From the NCBI GenBank assembly GCA_002946415.1, contig NJPS01000048.1, positions 372,001 to 436,000 of the forward strand: DNA of 64,000 nucleotides, written 5' to 3'. The DNA is from Rutstroemia sp. NJR-2017a BVV2. Its lineage: Eukaryota; Ascomycota; Leotiomycetes; Helotiales; Rutstroemiaceae. The translations under genes were made by a program, and so were the position numbers. Shown here piece by piece: positions 35,801 to 47,603 of this stretch (within the stretch, counting starts at the first letter, position 1; each line of letters opens with the position of its first letter). The notes beneath the pieces are model-generated. The model was given only the letters and a program-made list of their open reading frames with translations. It was not told where the DNA came from and did not search any database.

Positions 35801-36339
35801 GTACGAAATGAAGCCGCCATGAATATTTACATATATATAGCAGGTCGGGAACGAGCCAAGATGACCAGTTCGCCAACCTCAAAGACAGCAAACACTGCTC
35901 ACGCAGACACTACTCAAATTTGGAAAGCTGGAACGTGAGTGCTTTCATTGAGAGCTCATCTCGTCGAGGCCTCATCTCATCTCTCCACTCTCGACTTATT
36001 AGCGATACCCCAGGTTGGCAGTGATTCACTTGCTGTGGCGCCAATCGATTGTTTGATATCACACGAGGTTCGTTTATTTCCTTCCCTCTTCTTATTGTTT
36101 ACATAGGACTACCACAATCTCTTCACCTTCAACACTTTTGTGCCTCCTTTATTTGATCATTCTGAATCTTAACTCTCTCCATCCACAGTTATCGTGTCTG
36201 CGACACTTCCTGCTTCTTTTCCTCAAACCTGCACCTTGCTCACGGGCTCGATCGCCATCACTCTCTTTTAAGAACAGCAGATAGAATCGAACACATTCAT
36301 TCACACTCATCGTCAGAATAGCAAGTGACAAAAAGAAAC

Positions 36340-38718
36340 ATGGCATCTCATCTCGCCTTGTGCCTTCTGGCATTTCTAGTCACACCCTCAGACGCATTCT
36401 GGCGTATGCCATGCGCCCAGCCGGTTGTTGTTGAACGATCCGACCCTATCATCAACCCCGGTGCTGTCTCTGGACATACTCATACCATTATGGGGGGTAA
36501 TGGATTTGGTTTCGCCATGACCTACGCTGACACTCAAGCTTCAACCTGCACTTCTTGCATCGTCACCAAGGTAAAGTTGCCAATCACGGAAGATAAAGTC
36601 TGACAAGCAAAACTAATTTCACTCCTTAGGACCTTTCCAACTACTGGGTACCTCAATTGTACTATAAAGGACAAGATGGCACCTTCACCTCTGTTAAGCA
36701 GCAGGGTGGAGTTCTCGTTTACTATATGTAGGGTCATTCTTGGAGATCCTCCACGGGGCGTTTGCTAATATATACTTCAGACAACGCTCAGATCCACTAG
36801 ATCCCCAGTACAGCAAAGGTCTCCTCGCATTCCCTCCAGGCTTCCGCATGGTCGCCGGGAACCCATTCCTCCGCAGTTTCAATTCATCCTCCCTCGAAGC
36901 TGCCGCCATTACATACAATTGTCTCGGAACTAGCAACCCCCAAACCAATGGTTTCCCAAACTACAATTGCCCCGGTGGCCTACGAACTCAAGTATTTTTC
37001 CCATCATGCTGGGACGGCGTCAACTTGGATTCTGCAGACCACAAATCCCATATGGCTTATCCTAGCCTTACAGATTCTGGTCACTGTCCACCAAGCCATC
37101 CAAAGCGTTTCATTTCTCTATTTTATGAGATTGTTTGGAACACACCAGATTTCGCAAATAAGGTACGTACTTCGGTTGGTAATTTCTATGTGACCTCTAC
37201 GGTCTAGATAGGCATCGCAACTGCTCGTTTTTATTCATACTTGTCACAAAGCTTTATATTGTGAGAAACCTAATAACAAGTGGGCGCTTAGTGGTACGGA
37301 AACAAACAACCCTTCGTATGGGCCATGGGTGACGACACCGGCTATGGATATCATGGTGATTTTGTCAACGGTTGGGATGTTCCAACACTGCAGAAAGCCG
37401 TCGACACATGTACTGACGACAGTGGCGTCATACAACTCTGCCCCGTCTTCACCCTTCAGTCAGATGCTGCGCAACTTGGCTGCCGAGTTCCACCAGCTGT
37501 CCACGAACAGGTCTTGGGTACTCTCCCTGCTCTTCCCGGCTGCAATCCCGTTCAAAGCGGTCCTGCCAATGCTGTTCCCAAATCAGGCTGCGGTGCAACA
37601 ACTGCCATCGGCGCACCAATTTGGCCATATACGGACGTCACAAAGTCAAAGGGATTCAAATACATTGGATGTGGCTCTGATCCTGCAGGGGCAAGCCGCA
37701 CACTGACGGGAGCTAGCAAGACAGATGCGACTGGTATGACAATTGAGAGCTGTGTCGATTTCTGTACTAGCAACGGCTACTCTATTGCCGGACTCGAATA
37801 CACTACACAATGCTTCTGCGGCAACAGTGTTGCTGCCGATAGAGCACCAGTCTCTGGTTTTGTTGGTGCTTGCGCGATGCCTTGCTCTGGCAACAGTGGA
37901 CAAGTCTGCGGAGGTGCTGCCATGCTCTCACTCTACCAAAAGTGCTCAAGCTCAAGCGCCTGCACAAACATCAAGTACGTATCTCAATCACCCCCAAAAT
38001 GAATAGCACACTAACACTATATAAGATATCCCTTCAATTCCGGATCCGGAGTGTCCATGAGTAAGTTGAAGCGACAAGAGAGACGTCGACCGCGTACCCT
38101 TGATGATTCTGAATCTGCGAATGCGTCCTTGCTCGTTTAACAACAATCCTTAAAATGCTATCGTCGTCTTTGGGTTCTTCTGCTTCCGCCACGATCGTTA
38201 CCCTACTATCTTTAAGTTCTTCTGCGTCGGCTTTCCGGCCTTGATTTACGGTCTTTACTCGATTCTGCGCCTGCGTCTGCTTCTGCTTTAGCTAGTTCGA
38301 TCTTGCCATCTCCCACTGATCTTTTCCAGCGTCTACCAGTTCCGAGACTGCGGCCACGACAGCTACATCAAAGCAAGGTAACTACCCTCTTTTCCATATG
38401 ATATGAGTGTCCCAAACATGTAACAACCAAGACTAACATTCCAACCCCATCACAGTCTCAACTACAACTTCCAGCATGACAACCATCACAACCGCCACTG
38501 CATCACCCAATCCATTCGGCAACTCCTGCAACGAAGACGACTGTCTCCGAGCACTTGAGCACAGCACTGCAACCGCATTCTGTTCAAGCTGGCTTGCTAC
38601 ATCCGTTGCGCCTACTGCGTCTGTTCCTACATGGCTCTCCGGATGTGACTTCAAGCCCAATGCTGTCTACCACGCGAGCTCTGGTTGTTCTTGCTACCAG
38701 AAAACTGCTTCTGTTTGA
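36340..38718 (+). CDS. Secreted DUF1996 + WSC-domain protein
   Basis: Seven exons: 36340-36570, 36630-36727, 36781-37162, 37292-37974, 38026-38060, 38330-38377 and 38456-38718, giving 579 aa in a closed frame. A signal peptide (MASHLALCLLAFLVTPSDA) leads into a DUF1996 domain (about residues 22-250). Its hallmark SDPIINPGAVSGHTHTIMGG is followed by DLSNYWVPQLYY, NYNCPGGLRTQVFFPSCWDGVNLDS, HKSHMAYP and GDFVNGWD. A WSC domain (about residues 283-380) follows, with its Cys pattern (YIGCGSD, CVDFCTSNGYSIAGLEYTTQCFCGN split by the usual spacing, CAMPCSGNSGQVCGG). A Ser/Thr-rich linker and a final Cys-containing module (GNSCNEDDCLRAL to SGCSCYQ) end the protein. WSC domains are thought to bind wall carbohydrate. 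The function of DUF1996 is not established. The exons 5-6 assignment across the linker is the least certain part. Confidence 0.85.
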
Positions 38719-39774
38719 TTCTGTTTAGAAATATGCGGAGATTAGACTTCGTCTCGCTAGCTGGAGCATGGCTTTTATTTTCTTTCACTCCTTCTTATCT
38801 ATTCCATTCGTTTTTCATTCACAGGTCATGAATGCTGGATCAACGGTCTCTTTCTGAAGAAGAAAATATGCACGGAAAATGTGTTCGGTATGACGGATAA
38901 CGGAGGAAAATTACCACTCTTGCGGTTGCAGATACGCCTTCTTTATATGGTAGGATCTCAAAATTCGAGTGTTGAAATGGAGGATTTTTTGTTGTCAAAA
39001 TCGTTTATCAAAGTCTATTTGAAATTTTCATGAAAAGTCAAAAAATATTGTCCAGTCTCTTCATGCATGATGATTTTGGTGACCGTTCAGTTGACCGCAA
39101 TGACATATACCCACCCCTTCCTCCCCTCTCAGGATATCATGGACGAGCACCAAGGAAAAGAATTTCATACTCTGATCCTACATTCATTACCGTGAGTAAG
39201 GTAGGTTCATGCCCTTTGTAAAAAGTATCTGATAGGAAAGAACTTTGGAAGAGCCTCCACGCACACAGCATTACACGGCCCGATACTGTTTCATCCAATT
39301 TGAACGTGCCCAGAATCACATCACATCAGATCAAGCAAACCATCAATACACGACTAGAATAATAAACCATAAAATATAAGATGAGAGACCAAAAAATACG
39401 ATACGATAAGATAGATAAATACACAGAGGAAGAGAAAGACAGACCGATCCATCTCATCCCTTCCTCTCCCCCCTTCTCTCCCCCCTACCACCCACTCCAA
39501 CATCCACCCCGCCCCCTATTCTCACCTCGCCTCTCGTCTCCCGTCCGGCTCCCGTCTTCTCTTTGCATCCATCCACCTATACATAGATAGCCTCATAATC
39601 CCCCTTCCTCTCCCCTCCTCTCCGCTACCCTACCCAATATCCCAATCCCAACCCCCCTTTTTACCCTCCCACCCACTCATTCACTCACACCCCCGACCGA
39701 ACCGAACCCAACCCAACCCCCAACCAACCCTCAACACAACCGCAACCACCGCAACCACAACATAAACCAACACA

Positions 39775-39798
39775 ACCATAACCATAACCATAACCATA
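39775..39798. repeat. ACCATA hexamer repeat, 4 copies
   Basis: Four perfect copies of ACCATA within the G-depleted segment. Not a telomere-type repeat. Confidence 0.9.
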
Positions 39799-40210
39799 AA
39801 ACACAAAAAAAAAATAAGCATAACCCCGCCCAACCCATCCAACCCCAGCTGTAACCAATCAAAAACCAAGAAAAAAACCATTACACAACAAAATCAAGCA
39901 TAAAAAAACGTTCAATCAATAACATAACATAACCTATCCTATACTTTACTATATAGTCCCCCACCCACCCCAAAAACAAGAAAACGTTCACACATATATA
40001 AATTCCCCATCTCCATCTCCATCTCACCAGCAAAAAATGGGTTTCAAAAACGAGATATAGAGAGAGACCAAAAAAACAAATAGATAAAACCATTTCCTAT
40101 TTCGCCATTGAATTGCCATAGCGCGCTGCGAAGGCATATAGATAGATATAGTAAGATTTGTATCGCATAAAAAAAAGACGAGGATTTGCGTGAGATGAAC
40201 TAAGTGAGAA

Positions 40211-40239
40211 GATGATGATGATGATGATGATGATGATGA
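40211..40239. repeat. GAT microsatellite, ~9.7 copies
   Basis: An uninterrupted GAT run in the probable 3'UTR of the SomA gene. Confidence 0.95.
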
Positions 40240-40731
40240 AAAAAAGTAACATGTAGTGTAGTGTAAGTTAATTAAGTATGTCCCTTTTGACTTAGGTAGG
40301 TTTTTGTGTGACGTTCTGTGCGTGTCCCGTATGATGTGATATTTGAGACCGTCCATTCCGTCAAGCATGTAGAAAACCCATGCACATAAAATAAAATAGA
40401 AAAACAAGAACTCGAAAATAAGAGAAGCCCAAGAATCCTTTAAAAACAATTCCCCCATGATCGGATCCCCTTCCTTCCCATTCCTATCCAACGATACATA
40501 GTTGGAGCCTTATTTATGTAAGAAAAAAGTACGAGTAAAAGAGGTTTCTTTTTGAAGACTCCCTCGCCCACAACCACCACCCCGTTCTAAATAAATAAAC
40601 CCTTGTCTCTGAATTTCAAGATTCTTTTTCGCATGAACAGTCAAGACGCCGAAAATTGAAATGGTATGATCCGATAAACGCCAAAGTATGCTCGAAAACG
40701 CCGGAGAAATTGACAATAGCCATCTGGAGCT

Positions 40732-41491
40732 TTAGACGGCCTCAGATATCTCGGGTTCTTGCAGGAAACTTGGGTCAAAGTTGTAATTGTCGTTATCACC
40801 ACCATTGGTATCATTCAAAAAGGAATCGAAATCAAAGTCTGTAAGGACGTCCATGCTTCCCGCAGGGTTCTGGAATTCAATCATATCAAACTGGGGATTG
40901 TCAGCGCTAAGAGCAGTTAGGAGATGGAAAAGAAACATACTGGCTGATTGTCATTCATCGTGAAGCTCATAGGATCCGGTTGCGCAGATGAAACTCCGGC
41001 ATTGGGGACAGTCGGCATTGGTTGACCATTAGCCACGGGCTGAACAGCACCATTCGGACCGGTCTTGAAACTGTTTTGATGGACGGGTGTAATCGGCGTC
41101 GCAGGGGTAGGAGTCGCGGCTTCTTGCGTCGGGTCGGCGGAGGGTGTAGCACCAGCGTTGAGGTTCGCAGCAGATCCTTTCTTTGTAGCCCGCTGTCATC
41201 AATGTCAACATTTCTACAAAAATATCCATTAACGCTAAGAGATTTACCTTTGCTTTTGTTTCCTTTGTTTCATTCTTCTTCTTAGGATTTGCCTTATTTC
41301 CTTGCTGAGGTGTGGGAGGTGCAGCGGTTTGTGGAGACGATGGCTGTGTTCGACCGTTCGCGTTTGCGTTAGCAGCGGGGGCCGCAGGTGGAGGCATGTT
41401 TCGCTGTTGGGGAGTACCCATAGTTTGCTGAGGCGCTCCTTGGGAGGGATTGGCCACCATAGGAGCACCGTTCGGACCGCCTTGCCAGCCT

Positions 41492-41524
<33 letters not shown>

Positions 41525-43312
41525 CGTTGCTGTTGCTGTTGTTGTTGCAGCATCATCTGCTGTTGCTGCTGGGTCATGCCTTGCGGATTAAAACCTGGGT
41601 GTGAACTTGGAGGCCGCATGCCGTTGGGCATCATGTTACCATCCATTCCGTTCATCTTGTAGAATTGAGGGTTCATTCCCCCGTCCATTTGTCCATTTTG
41701 GCCCATGAAGTTCATTGCACTAGGCGATCCTCTATTTTGGCCTTCCGGTACTGGAGAGGGGATACCAGCATTGTTCATGTGTGGTGTGCCCCGTTTCATC
41801 TGTTCACTAGGATTGGGTGAATTGACAGATCTTGGACCGCCTTGTGGAGAAGTCCCTTGGAAGGGCTGTCCATTGGGGCCCATGCCTGGCCCGTTAGGAC
41901 CACCCTGGCCGTCAGATCGAGGCTGCATATTATCTTGCTCTGCGCGCGCCATCATCAGTCGCTTCTTATTTTGCTGCTCGAGTAACATCAATTGCATTTG
42001 ATAATCTTGCAAAGCATGATTACCTTGGGTAGCACCTGCTTGGCCGTTGGGGCCGGGTCTCATACCATTCGCGCCCGCCTCATTCGCATTGTAAGCGTAC
42101 ATAATGTTGTTACCATCCGGTCCCTGTGTCATCATCGGCGATCCTTGATTCTGGGGCCCGGCATTTGGCATATTCTTATTGGGCATTTGACTTTGTTGAT
42201 GCTGGGAGAGATTGGCCTGATATGCTGCGAGGTTCTTCTGACTCGGGTTCGCGCCTTGGAATCCTGGGAACTGCTGAGCTGTTAGATTATTTGATTCTTC
42301 ACTGCCGCCGAAAAGCTGCGATTGAGCCGCTCCGACGGCATTGCTAGGTTCGTCATTTCGCACCTGTTGAGCTGGAACTCCAGTGGGCTGTCCTCTTCCA
42401 TTTGGCATCATTCCACCTTGTTGACTGAACGGAGCACCATCAAGCCTGGGTCTTTTCGATGGCGATGGAGCATTCTCTGCGGAGCCGGGAGATTGAGGCC
42501 GTTGTTGATGATTGCCGTCCGAGGGTTCCCTTTGCATCGCCTGTTGTTGCTTTTGCTGTTGCTGCTGTTGTTGTTGTTGCAGCATGTGCATATGTTGAGC
42601 CGTCCTATATCCAATCAGACTAAGTTGGTCAGGAGCATCAATGATAATAACTTACGGTCCAGTACGATTCTGCATAGCCTTGCGAGCAAGTTCATTGGGC
42701 ATGTTCATGGCAGCAGCACCCATACGATATTGATTACCATGGACATTGTTCATTTGACGGAGTAAGTGCTGTTGTTGATCTTGCTTCATTCGCGATTGCG
42801 CCTGTTGTATTTTAGTAATCAGTCATGTAAGAGGGGAGGGGATAAATAACCTGTGTATGCGTAACATATTGGAGAACATTGCGAGTATCACCTTTGCCGC
42901 GCTGAGCATTGAACATGTCCCAGAACAAACACCACCATTCGTAAAGGAAACAACTTTCTGAGCACTCCTTTGGTAAGTTCGGGGGGAAAAGGTCGCTTGG
43001 TCGTTTCGAATCAATGTCATCTTTAGAATCCTCCCCACCATCATCACCAACGCCATTGCCCATACTGTCGCGTTCGGGACTGTCCTTAACAACATTGATA
43101 GGCTGGTTGCTGTTCACCAGCGACCTTGCACAATCCCACATGCCATTCTTAAGAAAGTATTCGTAGATGTATGTGTTGAGCTGTGATCGAGTATCGTTGT
43201 TATTGGTCATCGCTTGACGGACACCACCGGTTGCCCCATTATTCATCATAGGCATACCACCTCCAACAGGACCGCCCATGGCGTTCATACCAGTCATATT
43301 GACGTTATTCAT
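40732..43312 (-). CDS. somA: SomA/Flo8-type LisH transcription regulator
   Basis: Five exons, 43312-42851, 42801-42656, 42604-41248, 41192-40941 and 40890-40732, encode 791 aa. The N-terminal LisH motif (SQLNTYIYEYFLKNGMWDCARSLV, about residues 42-65) lies ahead of FLYEWWCLFWDMFNAQRGKG, the combination seen in fungal Flo8/SomA and animal SSBP/LEUNIG-type cofactors. The rest is low complexity: Gln-, Asn-, Pro- and Met-rich, with two polyQ tracts and repeated PNG/GPN words. An acidic/Phe C-terminus (DVLTDFDFDSFLND) may be an activation segment. SomA-class proteins act with LisH partners in the cAMP/PKA pathway to control adhesion, hyphal growth and virulence. The first intron uses a weak donor (CAG|GTTATT, 49 nt), kept because it closes the frame. 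The polyQ tract near 41503-41550 is a CAG/CAA microsatellite likely to vary among strains. Confidence 0.93.
41500..41552 (-). repeat. PolyQ-coding CAA/CAG microsatellite in somA
   Basis: A run of Gln codons (about 19 over two blocks) is encoded by alternating CAA and CAG. A second run lies at about 42547-42582. Mixed codons limit slippage, but length polymorphism is likely. Confidence 0.85.
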
Positions 43313-46300
43313 CGTCGCAGATTGCAGTCGCGCTTGAGGAGCGATGTTCGAGGGTAAACCTTACAATTTAACACCGTGAAAAAGAAAAAACCCGTCCGTC
43401 AGCCACAGCTCTCTGACGCGGAGCGGTTGGAGCCGAAATGTCGCACGGCAGAAAATGTATTGAATCTGCAAGATTGAAGAACAACGTTTGTGAATAAATT
43501 CACTCCGTTTTTAATTATAGTGAGATGGGGTATAGTGAGCGCGCCAGTTTGATTTCGTACGTGTGAATGGCTTGCAGTGAGGTTGAAGTCGAGGGCGAAG
43601 TTGTGATCCGGTGTAACTGAAAGTGTCTGGGGGTCTTTCCTCTTCGCAAGAGCCCAAATGCGATAAGTTGCGTTGCGGATGTACGGCGGAAAAGCAAAAG
43701 CGTCAATAATCCAAGGATGCTACAATGATGCTGCGGCGGCAGAATTGCTTGCATGCAAATGTTTGAGATGCAATCATTAGACACGGAGGGGGTGTACGGG
43801 CTGAAGAGTCGAGAAGATGGATATTTTCGGGGGGTTTGGGTGGTCGTGGTCGTGGTCGTGTCTGGTCGATGGGAGAGCCAAAGATGGAATATGGAATATT
43901 GAGGGTGGAGTGACGCTACCGAGTGTAGGGCCCTGAGTATTTCTGAGTACGGGCTTAATAACCAGTAGACCAGTAGCAGACGAGTGGCACGAGTGGCAGG
44001 ACCCAGTAGGCGAGGGAGCAGGAGGCGAGGCTGCTGGGCGAGAAGAAAAGCCTTGCTGGGCTAGGCTTGCTGAGTGTGCTGGGCGTGCTGAGGTTGCTGA
44101 GGTTGCTGAGCGTTTTCTTCGAGGCTCGCGCTCTTTCTCTTCCTTTGGGGCCAGGTAATTGGGGGATTTTGGGGGAGATTTCAAAAGCTGGGGTTTCCAC
44201 AAAAAAAGGGGATGGTATAAAAGGAACCTTGCGAACACAACCCGGAGCCAAAAAGAAAGGAGATCCTGTGTTTTCACGACTGCCCGCTACTAAATCTTGC
44301 AATTATCAAAAGGATCGAATGGAAATGAAGAAGAAGAACATGGGAAAAGAGTCGAGGAAAAAGTGGCAGAACTGTGAGATGGTGGAAGTCCTTGTGTATT
44401 TCTGAGCATGACTAGTCCTGAAGAGGATAAGTATATCTTGCTGCTTTAACCGGTCGTTGGAAGTCTGTTGCAATTTGGGTGAGGGAAGACCGCAGGTGAC
44501 GGGCGACCGGTGACGGGTGACCGAACAGGTGAGCGGAACTGCTCTGATGATTACGATGAGTCGTTGCCGGACATCCTAATTGCTCATCATGCCCAGGGAG
44601 CACCTCTCTATCTTACGTGTCGGTCGCAGAATAAGTAATTATTAAGACGACTTTCTCATGATTACGAAAGGCGGCGAATTTGATATCAAGTAAGGGCAAT
44701 GATAATCTATAAGAATTCTACGACGTTCTACTCTCCAATCAAGAGAGATATGCTGCGTGAAGTACCGTCCCGTCAAGGTGGTGGGCTATGGCTCGATGAG
44801 AAGGCTGCGAGGGTCTATTCTTATCTTTCACCTGTGCAGAACCCTTTTTCTTCCCTCATCGCCATCCTGACGATGCTAAAAGTGGCAGCAGGTCAAGAAA
44901 ACGTGTGACAAGATCTTGATCAGCCCAGCCATTTCATTTCACGCGATACATACGTCCAAATACTATCGTATCATACAATTATCGATCAAATGTTGGAGAA
45001 ATCGCCCGGCCAGTATATATGTCAAGGCCAGGAAACACTTTCTGTCGACGTCGACGTGAAACTGCAAAATCACGTGACAAGACATTGTCATGACGCTCGA
45101 CCTATGATTTTCAGTCTGATCGCGAGATCTGGCGAGAGAGTGAGGCGATAGGGGCGAGGATCAGACCAATTAGCCTCCCATTTCTGGTTTTCGCAAACTT
45201 TGAAATTTGGGTTCACGGCCCTTTTCAGTTGATTAGGGAGCCCAGGGAAGCCAATTGCGAAAAGTCAATGCCGTAATATTGTAACCGGGAAAGATAGAAA
45301 GTGATTGAGGTCGGAAAAGAAACTTGCACCGTAGCTTTCCTCACACCTTCCGATCTCTTCTGATAACTCCTGGGTGTGCTCACCCTAATTGGTGTGAATC
45401 GATGTCGATCCGTCGGTATTCCGGCTGATAACAGCGTCGGAGAATAAATTCCAGGTGTTGAAGTAGTATGCGCGTGTGCTGCGAGGTAAGTTCTCAGCCT
45501 TGAGAGTGGGGTCTGAATTCTCTACCAGCTGAACCGCAACACCTCACGTTTCCTAAATTGAATATGTAAGAATACTGAAATACAGTTGAGACTTCAGATC
45601 CGTCATTTGAGGAACAGCCTTGTGTACAGCAAGAACCGTGAAGTGCGCGCTCGTAGCCGTTGCTTTACGAGCTGTCACACCCTCAGCAAGTCGAGAGAGG
45701 TCGACATAAGCAGTCCCGCAACCATGTGGATACATGATGCAAGTGTACCCAGCGAGGCCTTTCACGGCACCACAATTGATGCTGGGGAGTATGCTTTGGT
45801 TAACATTAAGAACCATAAATCAACGCCACAACCCTTAATACCCCACAGTCCTCCGCTAGATTCCTTGGATATTGCAGCACTCGCGATAGGTACCTTTTCT
45901 GCTTTACATCTCGCTTCTCACAACAGACGATGTTTCAATTGCACCCTTCTAATCCCATTTCGTTTTGAAGCCAGCAATCGTAGCTACGCGTGTCTCCTAC
46001 CCTTATCCGTTCACTTCCGTTAATCCCGAAACAGGCATTCAAGGTCGCTCTGGTAGTGGCTGACAAAGTGGGAGCTGCTGCACATGCTCTTGATTCGTCA
46101 AACTCGGTTTTATTCCCATTCTATGCTGCAACGCATGAGATTGATGTTGCTGGTGCCACGTACAATTCGATGCCAGGTCTGCTGCCTTGGCCGACAGACA
46201 CCCAACAGCATTTCTGAGGTTCAGATTCCTATCGTTCCTGAAGTGTCCCACAGTCCGCCAACTCCACTCGTGCAGAATTCCATGACTTCACTTGAAATCG

Positions 46301-46555
46301 TTGTCAAAACACCCAGACAACTTATGACAACTAAGCTATATGAATGCACTGGTCAGTATGTGATTCAAAGTAGAAAACTTCTACTGTGATCCATTGTGCA
46401 CATCGTCAGACACCACACAATTTCCATATTCGGAAAAATCGTTCAAAATTATCTTGAACAATTAGAAGTCTTATGCATTTGAAATCCATGCAGTGATATC
46501 CTCCATGCGCCCAGAACGCCAGCAAGGGGTGATGATGGACCCTTCAAATATTTGG
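43313..46555. other. 3.2 kb region: somA upstream sequence and unassigned spacer
   Basis: The first kilobase contains the somA promoter and leader. Small direct repeats occur: GGTCGT x3 near 43841-43858, TTGCTGAGG-type at 44085-44108, and a GGTGACGGGYGACCG pair at about 44496-44523. Around 45045-45080 there is GTCGACGTCGAC followed by TCACGTGA, a consensus bHLH/Cbf1-type site, but no promoter is near. ORFs at 45553-45816 (-) and 45586-46217 (+) overlap and show no domain. Confidence 0.35.
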
Positions 46556-47331
46556 CTAATCATCGTCCATTGGCATCTCATCATCAATATACCTCACCAA
46601 GGTAATTCTCATCTCGGTCGAATCATGTCCCCTTAACACATCACTAATGAAGTGGGCCTCCACTTGCATCTGGACCATCTCCAAAGCGCCCCTCAATATA
46701 CCACAAAAGATGTTCGAATACCATAATTCGTCCTGTGCTCTCCCATCATCTGGTAGCTCTACAAAGTCCGCTAAAGGGTTCTCCTCGAATATGAGAGAGA
46801 ACTGTTTGTTGTCGCTCGTCCAGTTTGATACCGCTGGTGTAATATTTAGGAAGATCTTGAACCCAACCTATTCCCCTCATCAGCACAGATCTTGCAAGAG
46901 CAGCAAGCAAGAATAATCGAAATACTTTGGCAATCATTTCCGCCGTTTCCCTAAAATTTGAACATCGTCTCATAGTGTTTGACTTCGCAAGATAATCCTC
47001 GATCAATCGTAATCCGATATTGTAACCCATCTTGTCGAGCTGTTTGTTGACTTCCACATAGTCGCTCTCGTAATCTTTACATAGCTGTGCAACGATGGTA
47101 CCGTATGTGAGAGTGACGAGTTCGGCGTTTACTTTGTCTACTCGACTTCTGGAAGCGCATCGTATCAGTCATGCTCTGGGCTATATCGAGAAGAGCGGCC
47201 TGCGACAGGCTGTACTTACTTCCAGACCCTAGGTTTAGAATTAGTATTCTGACCTTGAATTTGCGTCGGAGTTGGACAGATCAAACAACTTACTCCTCAC
47301 CCATCCGCGCGGCTTTGTTTGATGAAGACAT
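46556..47331 (-). CDS. bet3: TRAPP complex subunit Bet3 (TRAPPC3)
   Basis: Four exons, 47331-47294, 47228-47220 (9 nt), 47148-46926 and 46867-46556, encode 193 aa, matching the family length. The protein reads [23 protein letters not shown], with the third exon giving the signature [19 protein letters not shown]. This continues with [21 protein letters not shown] and [17 protein letters not shown]. The last exon has [50 protein letters not shown] and the acidic end [11 protein letters not shown]. The Cys in RRCSNF corresponds to the palmitoylated position of the family. Bet3 is the core subunit of TRAPP, the Rab (Ypt1/Rab1) exchange factor that tethers COPII vesicles. The 9-nt exon adds the V-W residues at the conserved EVWK site. 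It diverges from the U5-40K gene with 272 bp between start codons. Confidence 0.97.
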
Positions 47332-47603
47332 AGTTCAATGTGCCACCTTTTTTTCAGCACATGAGATCATCCAGTTGTGCGGTTCGTTGATTTTGGTGAA
47401 GCTGGAGCTGGTCCCTGAACGGCGCACCGATTCGGGCGGTATGACTTTTCTGCCGGTCTACTTCGTTAGCGCGTCCGCCTCAAAAATCATACACGCTCAT
47501 CTCGGTGCTGAACTTGTGCTCCATGCAACGTCGCGCGATTTTTGTTATCCCTTCTCTATACGACTAGCAGACGTGTGATTGGTCACTATTCAGATCCGTG
47601 ATT
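47332..47603. promoter_or_regulatory. Shared divergent promoter, BET3 / U5-40K
   Basis: Only 272 bp separate the two outward-facing start codons, so both promoters must lie here. A poly-T run is at 47349-47355. No TATA box is evident. Confidence 0.6.

Larger units (their letters stand above)
31782..36339. other. 4.5 kb accessory region without a supportable gene
   Basis: No recognisable coding region on either strand. It contains a tandem pair of ~62-bp hairpin units (32590-32710) and a cluster of small hairpins (32757-32896), both listed separately. Bases 33470-34560 and 35280-35900 show nothing I can identify. The last ~450 bp (35880-36339) are a CT-rich leader or promoter for the DUF1996 gene, with a TATATATAG-like element at about 35831-35840. 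Confidence 0.4.
38719..40731. other. Convergent 3' spacer with a G-depleted segment
   Basis: This region separates the stop codons of the DUF1996/WSC gene (+) and SomA (-). From about 39450 to 40020 the + strand is almost free of G and rich in CCC, ACC and AAC words, so the SomA sense strand is G/T-rich. It holds the ACCATA and GAT microsatellites. ORFs of up to 155 codons here are low-complexity and not credible. Confidence 0.5.

Noticed and set aside
39775..39798. Telomere-like repeat
   Set aside because: The unit is ACCATA, not the fungal telomere repeat CCCTAA, and genes flank it on both sides.
45553..46217. Overlapping ORFs on both strands between somA and bet3
   Set aside because: Some stretches look protein-like, but frames overlap, no splice chain joins them and no family is recognised.
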